In this document: positions 60,139 through 64,000 of the stretch, piece by piece
How the letters are laid out: each line of letters opens with the position of its first letter
How positions within the stretch are numbered: the first letter of the stretch is position 1
From: an uncultured Lachnospiraceae bacterium
GTDB taxonomy: Bacteria; Bacillota; Clostridia; Lachnospirales; Lachnospiraceae
DNA: 64,000 bases
Direction of reading: 5' to 3'
Assembly: GCA_947648875.1 (NCBI GenBank)
Contig: CANSPM010000010.1
Coordinates: 24,007 to 88,006 of the forward strand
The notes under the pieces: model-generated
What the model was told of the DNA's origin: nothing
The model's database searches: none
The model's input: only the letters and a program-made list of their open reading frames with translations
Made by a program: the position numbers and the translations under genes

Positions 60139-60167
60139 TTGTGAGATGATTGAGAATGTGTTACAAT
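60139..60167 (+). promoter_or_regulatory. Sigma-A promoter of the Asp23/nusB operon
   Basis: TTGTGA (60139-60144) and TACAAT (60162-60167) with a 17-base spacer, ~70 bases ahead of the Asp23/Gls24 gene. Confidence 0.6.
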
Positions 60168-60237
60168 GAGTGAAATGTGGGAAGATATAATGATATAATA
60201 AACTGAGTTATAACGTCACAGGATGGAGGAACAGGAC

Positions 60238-60588
60238 ATGGAAAAAGAGATAGATCGTAAGACCGTGGTTTTGCAGGAAGATGAAAATCTGGGCAGTGTG
60301 AAGATTGCGGACGACGTGGTGGCTACGATTGCCAGACTGGCCGCCAACGAGGTGGAGGGAGTGGCTCCTGCGGTGGGCTCCAACGGAAAACCGGTGAAGA
60401 AGTATGTGAGGGTGGAAGTGACGGAGAATAACGTGGTGGTGGATCTGGCGGTGGTACTGGCCTACGGTTACAATATTCCCGCCACCTGTAGCAAGGTGCA
60501 GGCAAAGGTGAAGTCCGCCGTTGAGAATATGACCGGACTTACCTGTAATGATGTCAATATCCGGATTGCCGGAGTGAAGGTGAATTAG
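60238..60588 (+). CDS. Asp23/Gls24 family envelope stress protein
   Basis: A 116-residue protein of the Asp23 (YqhY/AmaP-partner) family. LGSVKIADDVVATIARLAAN, VVDLAVVLAYGYNIP and VNIRIAGVKV are typical. These small proteins associate with the membrane or with fatty acid synthesis control; the copy beside nusB corresponds to YqhY. GGAGG fits ATG 60238 better than ATG 60223. It heads the nusB-xseA-xseB-ispA-dxs cluster. Confidence 0.93.
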   Translation: MEKEIDRKTVVLQEDENLGSVKIADDVVATIARLAANEVEGVAPAVGSNGKPVKKYVRVEVTENNVVVDLAVVLAYGYNIPATCSKVQAKVKSAVENMTGLTCNDVNIRIAGVKVN

Positions 60589-60682
60589 GCCAAGGATTTA
60601 TGTATTAACACAAACGCGCTGGGAGTATGGCCAGGGACAGATCAGGGGCAGAGCCCCAGTTATGCGGGCAGAGGAAAGGTTT

Positions 60683-61126
60683 ATGGGACGACGTGAGCAG
60701 AGAGAGCAGATTTTCAGGCTGCTTTTTCGTATAGAATTCAATGCGCCGGAGGAAATGCCTCAGCAGAGGGATTTTTTTCTGGAGGAGATAAAGCTGCCGA
60801 TGCAGGAGGAAGGAGCGGCGGCCAGCAACAGAGATATTACCTATATAACAAAAAAATATGAACGGATTCAGGAGAAACTCCCTCAGATTGACCAAATGAT
60901 CAATGAGAAGGCGCAGGGGTGGAGTGTAAGTCGCATGGGCAAAGTGGAACTGACTTTGCTGCGATTGGGAGTTTATGAAATTCTGTATGATCAGGACGTG
61001 CCGGGCAGTGTGGCCATCAATGAGGCGGTGGAACTGGCCAAGCGGTATGGCCAGGACAATTCCGGCGCGTTTGTCAATGCTGTGCTGGCCAAATTTCTGC
61101 GCCCCGAACAGGGGGAACAGGAGTGA
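60683..61126 (+). CDS. nusB: Transcription antitermination protein NusB
   Basis: A 147-residue NusB, an RNA-binding helical protein that works with NusE (S10) in rRNA antitermination. RREQREQIFRLLFRIEF at the start and GKVELTLLRLGVYEILY, INEAVELAKRYGQDNSG, AFVNAVLAKF are family hallmarks. AGAGGAAAGG decides ATG 60683. Its TGA overlaps the ATG of xseA. Confidence 0.96.
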   Translation: MGRREQREQIFRLLFRIEFNAPEEMPQQRDFFLEEIKLPMQEEGAAASNRDITYITKKYERIQEKLPQIDQMINEKAQGWSVSRMGKVELTLLRLGVYEILYDQDVPGSVAINEAVELAKRYGQDNSGAFVNAVLAKFLRPEQGEQE

Positions 61127-62352
61127 TGGCACGCAGTGTTTATACGGTTGCGCAGGTAAATGCGTATATTAAAAATATGTTCACGCAGGACTATATGTTG
61201 CAGGCTCTCTTTGTTAAGGGCGAAGTGAGCAACTGCAAGTATCATTCCTCTGGACATATTTATTTTACGTTAAAGGATCAAAAAGGTACACTGAATTGCG
61301 TAATGTTCGCCGGTAACCGGAAAGGGCTGGATTTTCGGATGCAGGAAGGGCAACAGGTTATTGTGGGCGGCACGGTGGATGTGTATGAGAGGGATGGAAA
61401 ATACCAGCTCTATGCCAGGCAGATCGTGTTGGACGGCGCGGGGGCGTTGTATGAGCGGTATGAGCAGTTAAAGAGGGAACTGGAGGAACTGGGCATGTTT
61501 GCGCAGGAATATAAGAAGCCCATCCCCAGACTGATCCGTACCCTGGGGGTAGTGACAGCGGACACCGGCGCGGCGGTGAGGGATATCATACAGATTGCCG
61601 CCCGGCGTAATCCTTATGTGCAGATTTTGCTGTATCCCGCTATTGTCCAGGGAGATCAGGCGCCAGCCAGTATAGTCAGAGGCATTCGGACCCTGGAGAA
61701 GCAGGGGGTGGATGTGATGATTGTAGGCCGGGGCGGAGGTTCGATTGAAGATTTGTGGGCCTTTAATGCCAGAGAGGTGGCGCAGGCGGTTTTTGACTGT
61801 TCTGTACCCATTATATCGGCGGTGGGCCATGAGACGGATACTACCATCATTGACTATGTGTCAGACCTGCGGGCCCCCACTCCCTCTGCGGCGGCAGAAC
61901 TGGCCGTGTATGATATCCGGCAGCTGGAAGAGGGCCTGGAGGATGCCTGTATCAGGCTGAGGAAGGGGATGCGGCGTCTGCTGACAGAAAAGCGGAATGC
62001 GGTAACGCGTTGGGAACTACAGCTTAAGGCTGCCAGTCCGGGCAGCAGGCTTCGGGAGAAGCGTACTGGCCTGATGCAGATGGAGGAGAGATTACAGAGG
62101 GGGATGCAGGGGGCGGTTTCTGAAAAGCGTCATCGCCTGGCCCTCTATATAGAACAGCTGGAGGGACTTTCCCCACTGCGAAAGATGAGCAGCGGCTACA
62201 GCTATGTGACGGACGGCCAGGGGAAAAATGTGCGTTCCGTGCAGGACGTGACAATGGAGCAGATGCTGAAGATCCATGTGACGGATGGCCTGATCAGAGC
62301 CAGGGTGACATCTTTGGAAGCGGAGAGCCTTCTGAAGCAGGGCGCGGAATAA
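61126..62352 (+). CDS. xseA: Exodeoxyribonuclease VII large subunit
   Basis: A 408-residue subunit of the single-strand-specific nuclease ExoVII. The N-terminal OB fold (~1-100: FVKGEVSNCKYHSSGHIYF, VGGTVDVYERDGKYQL) is followed by the catalytic domain with VVTADTGAAVRDIIQIA and RGGGSIEDLWAFN, GHETDTTIIDYVSDLRAPTP (shortened motifs), then coiled coil. ATG 61126 overlaps the nusB stop, indicating coupled translation. Confidence 0.97.
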   Translation: MARSVYTVAQVNAYIKNMFTQDYMLQALFVKGEVSNCKYHSSGHIYFTLKDQKGTLNCVMFAGNRKGLDFRMQEGQQVIVGGTVDVYERDGKYQLYARQIVLDGAGALYERYEQLKRELEELGMFAQEYKKPIPRLIRTLGVVTADTGAAVRDIIQIAARRNPYVQILLYPAIVQGDQAPASIVRGIRTLEKQGVDVMIVGRGGGSIEDLWAFNAREVAQAVFDCSVPIISAVGHETDTTIIDYVSDLRAPTPSAAAELAVYDIRQLEEGLEDACIRLRKGMRRLLTEKRNAVTRWELQLKAASPGSRLREKRTGLMQMEERLQRGMQGAVSEKRHRLALYIEQLEGLSPLRKMSSGYSYVTDGQGKNVRSVQDVTMEQMLKIHVTDGLIRARVTSLEAESLLKQGAE

Positions 62353-62430
62353 ATGGCCTGTACGGTGCAGGGCTTTATAAGCTGTGTTTGACAGGATTGG
62401 AAATATGCGGGAAAAGAGGAGGATGCGCCA

Positions 62431-62661
62431 ATGGGCAAGGAGACGGGACAAACGCCCGGGATAGAGGAGAATTTTGCGAAGCTGGAGGAGGTTATACAGC
62501 GCCTGGAGGGGGGAGAGGTCTCCCTGGAGGAGGCTTTTGCCGCCTACAGCGATGGCATGAGGCTGGTGAAGGCGTGTAATGACCAGATCGACAGAGTGGA
62601 AAAGCAGGTGCTGAAGCTGACGGAGGAGGGTGTGCTGGAACCTCTGGACGCGCAGTTCTGA
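62431..62661 (+). CDS. xseB: Exodeoxyribonuclease VII small subunit
   Basis: A 76-residue helical protein. ENFAKLEEVIQRLEGGEVSL and EAFAAYSDGMRLVKACN are the conserved core that wraps the large subunit. AGAGGAGG precedes the ATG. It lies between xseA and the polyprenyl synthase as usual in Firmicutes. Confidence 0.95.
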   Translation: MGKETGQTPGIEENFAKLEEVIQRLEGGEVSLEEAFAAYSDGMRLVKACNDQIDRVEKQVLKLTEEGVLEPLDAQF

Positions 62662-62810
62662 AACTGTGTCCGGCGGGGAACATAAATAGAAGCGGCAATG
62701 AAAACAGGATATTGGAATCTCCGGAGAACGCGGATTTTGTTGTTCATGCAACATTGCGGGCAAGGCGGCGGCAAACCTGCCGACTACCGGTATGAGGGAA
62801 AGAGGAAATG

Positions 62811-63758
62811 ATGGAGCAAATACAGGAAAGCATTCAGCGCAGGGCGGCGGAGATTGAGGGGATTATAAAGAGTTATCTTCCGGCGGAGGCGGGGCCGCAG
62901 CGCACGGTGCTGGAGGCCATGAATTACAGTGTGCTGGCGGGGGGCAAACGTCTGCGCCCCATGCTGATGCAGGAGACTTATCGGATGTTCGGAGGGCGGG
63001 GGAGGGAAGTGGAACCGCTGATGGCGGCCATTGAAATGATCCACACTTATTCCCTGGTGCATGACGATCTGCCGGCCATGGACAATGACGAATACCGCCG
63101 GGGGCGCAAAACCACCCATGTCGTATATGGGGAGGCCATGGGGATTCTGGCAGGAGACGGACTTTTGAATCTGGCCTGGGAGACGGCCATGCGGTCGTTT
63201 TCTGTCTCAGGGCAGGATGCGGGTTTCGTTCAGAGCGCGGAAGACCCCACACGGGATGAGGCTGTCCGTATGCGGCGCGTGGCAGGGGCGGTGGAAGTGC
63301 TGGCCCGTAAGGCGGGGGTCTATGGTATGATCGGAGGACAGACAGCGGATATTGAGGCGGAAGGGGAGGGGCAGGTGTCCGGGGAACAGCTTCTGTTCAT
63401 CCATGAGCACAAGACTGCGGCGCTGATCCAGGCGGCCATGATGGCGGGCGCTATTCTGGCCGGAGCGGATAAGGAGCAGGTCCTGCAGATGGAGAGATGC
63501 GCCTATGACATTGGCATTGCCTTCCAGATTCAGGATGATATTCTGGATGTCACAGGCACTGTGGAGGAACTTGGCAAGCCCATCGGCAGTGACAAGAAGA
63601 ATCAAAAGCAGACTTATGTGACGATCATGGGTATGGAGGCTTCTGTTCGGGAGGTGGAGCGTCTTTCCGGGGAAGCCGTGAAAATTCTCGCCTCCATGGA
63701 GGGAGACAGCGGTTTTCTGCGGGAACTTACGGCATTTTTGATTCACCGCAAAAAGTAG
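62811..63758 (+). CDS. ispA: Polyprenyl (farnesyl/geranylgeranyl) diphosphate synthase
   Basis: A 315-residue prenyl transferase that condenses isopentenyl diphosphate with allylic diphosphates. The first Asp-rich motif is LVHDDLPAMDNDEYRRG and the second FQIQDDILDVTG; GGKRLRP binds the diphosphate. Residues before the first motif (IHTYS) lack bulky aromatic blocks close to DD apart from Tyr, so the exact chain length cannot be told, but context with dxs favours farnesyl diphosphate. AGAGG precedes ATG 62811; ATG 62808 is also possible. Confidence 0.95.
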   Translation: MEQIQESIQRRAAEIEGIIKSYLPAEAGPQRTVLEAMNYSVLAGGKRLRPMLMQETYRMFGGRGREVEPLMAAIEMIHTYSLVHDDLPAMDNDEYRRGRKTTHVVYGEAMGILAGDGLLNLAWETAMRSFSVSGQDAGFVQSAEDPTRDEAVRMRRVAGAVEVLARKAGVYGMIGGQTADIEAEGEGQVSGEQLLFIHEHKTAALIQAAMMAGAILAGADKEQVLQMERCAYDIGIAFQIQDDILDVTGTVEELGKPIGSDKKNQKQTYVTIMGMEASVREVERLSGEAVKILASMEGDSGFLRELTAFLIHRKK

Positions 63759-63827
63759 GTTTTACGTGTCAAGGGAAAAATCGGACGCTGCCGTGGGTAA
63801 AACCTATGGCACGGGTGGGGACGGAGT

Positions 63828-64000
63828 ATGCATTTAGAGCGGATACAGAATGTAAATGATATCAAAAACATAGATCCTAAGGCGTATGAGGAACTGGCCC
63901 AGGAGATCAGGGATTTTCTGATTCATAAGATCAGTGTTACAGGAGGGCATCTGGGCTCCAATCTGGGGGCGGTCGAACTGACCATGGCGCTGCATCTGGC
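63828..64000 (+). CDS. dxs: 1-deoxy-D-xylulose-5-phosphate synthase, N-terminal part (runs off window)
   Basis: The first 57 codons are visible: MHLERIQNVNDIKNIDP, EELAQEIRDFLIHKISVTGG and HLGSNLGAVELTMALH, the N-terminus of Dxs including its thiamine-diphosphate-binding His-Leu-Gly-Ser-Asn-Leu-Gly. The enzyme makes the first intermediate of the MEP isoprenoid pathway from pyruvate and glyceraldehyde 3-phosphate. GGGGACGGAG precedes the ATG. It follows ispA in the same operon. Confidence 0.95.
   Translation, partial: MHLERIQNVNDIKNIDPKAYEELAQEIRDFLIHKISVTGGHLGSNLGAVELTMALHL

Overview
The window looks like a chromosomal segment of a motile, spore-forming, anaerobic Firmicute, most likely a gut Lachnospiraceae (Clostridia). 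The evidence is a complete spoIIIA operon, a chemoreceptor, a perfect flagellar sigma-D promoter, DUF6033 and ClbS-like proteins, the rho-rpmE-yqhQ-prmC-prfA and nusB-xseA-xseB-ispA-dxs clusters, and AGGAGG-type ribosome binding sites. No tRNA, rRNA, CRISPR array, intact transposase or prophage was seen.

Layout. 1-1885: end of a methyl-accepting chemotaxis protein and a polysaccharide deacetylase. 1886-3801: an AT-rich, decayed tract with a broken NACHT-type NTPase. 3802-8752: secreted MBL-fold/Ada-type protein, SGNH esterase, degenerate EAL-HDOD protein, rarA. 8739-10857 (minus): malic enzyme and a YhcC-type radical SAM protein. 11212-16338: rho, rpmE, yqhQ, prmC, prfA. 16512-18293: AraC/GyrI-like regulator and a possible C39/BtrH-like protein. 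18592-23444: GH31 glucosidase with a divergent AraC regulator, then an acyltransferase. 23484-24467: HxlR remnant and a histidine phosphatase. 24631-31030: oligopeptide ABC transporter operon with a fused double ATPase and two unrelated small genes inside it. 31339-36717: two-component system and a MacB-like ABC exporter. 36718-37743: gene-poor, with a frameshifted GNAT pseudogene. 37744-40184: ClbS-like protein, WYL regulator, SPL-type radical SAM protein. 40303-41384: sigma-D promoter and DUF6033 gene. 41644-45341: DUF3160 lipoprotein and CapA-like phosphoesterase. 45461-48427: DUF3795 protein, an XRE/orotate-phosphoribosyltransferase fusion, a zinc-ribbon protein and a glycerol-1-phosphate-dehydrogenase-like enzyme. 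48480-60098: two transglutaminase-like proteins flanking spoIIIAA-AH, deoB and prfC. 60238-64000: Asp23/Gls24 protein, nusB, xseA, xseB, ispA and the start of dxs.

The most striking regulatory signal is a pair of promoters, one ahead of the response regulator/kinase genes and one ahead of the adjacent ABC exporter. Both carry four TTTAAGR-like repeats spaced 11-11-10 bases with a -10 box 17 bases after the start of the last repeat. This points to one regulator controlling both units. Other items of interest are a ~132-bp dispersed repeat present twice in opposite orientation, an XRE-OPRT fusion whose catalytic loop appears lost, a candidate genotoxin-response cassette (ClbS-WYL-SPL), and five in-frame 36-bp repeats in rho.
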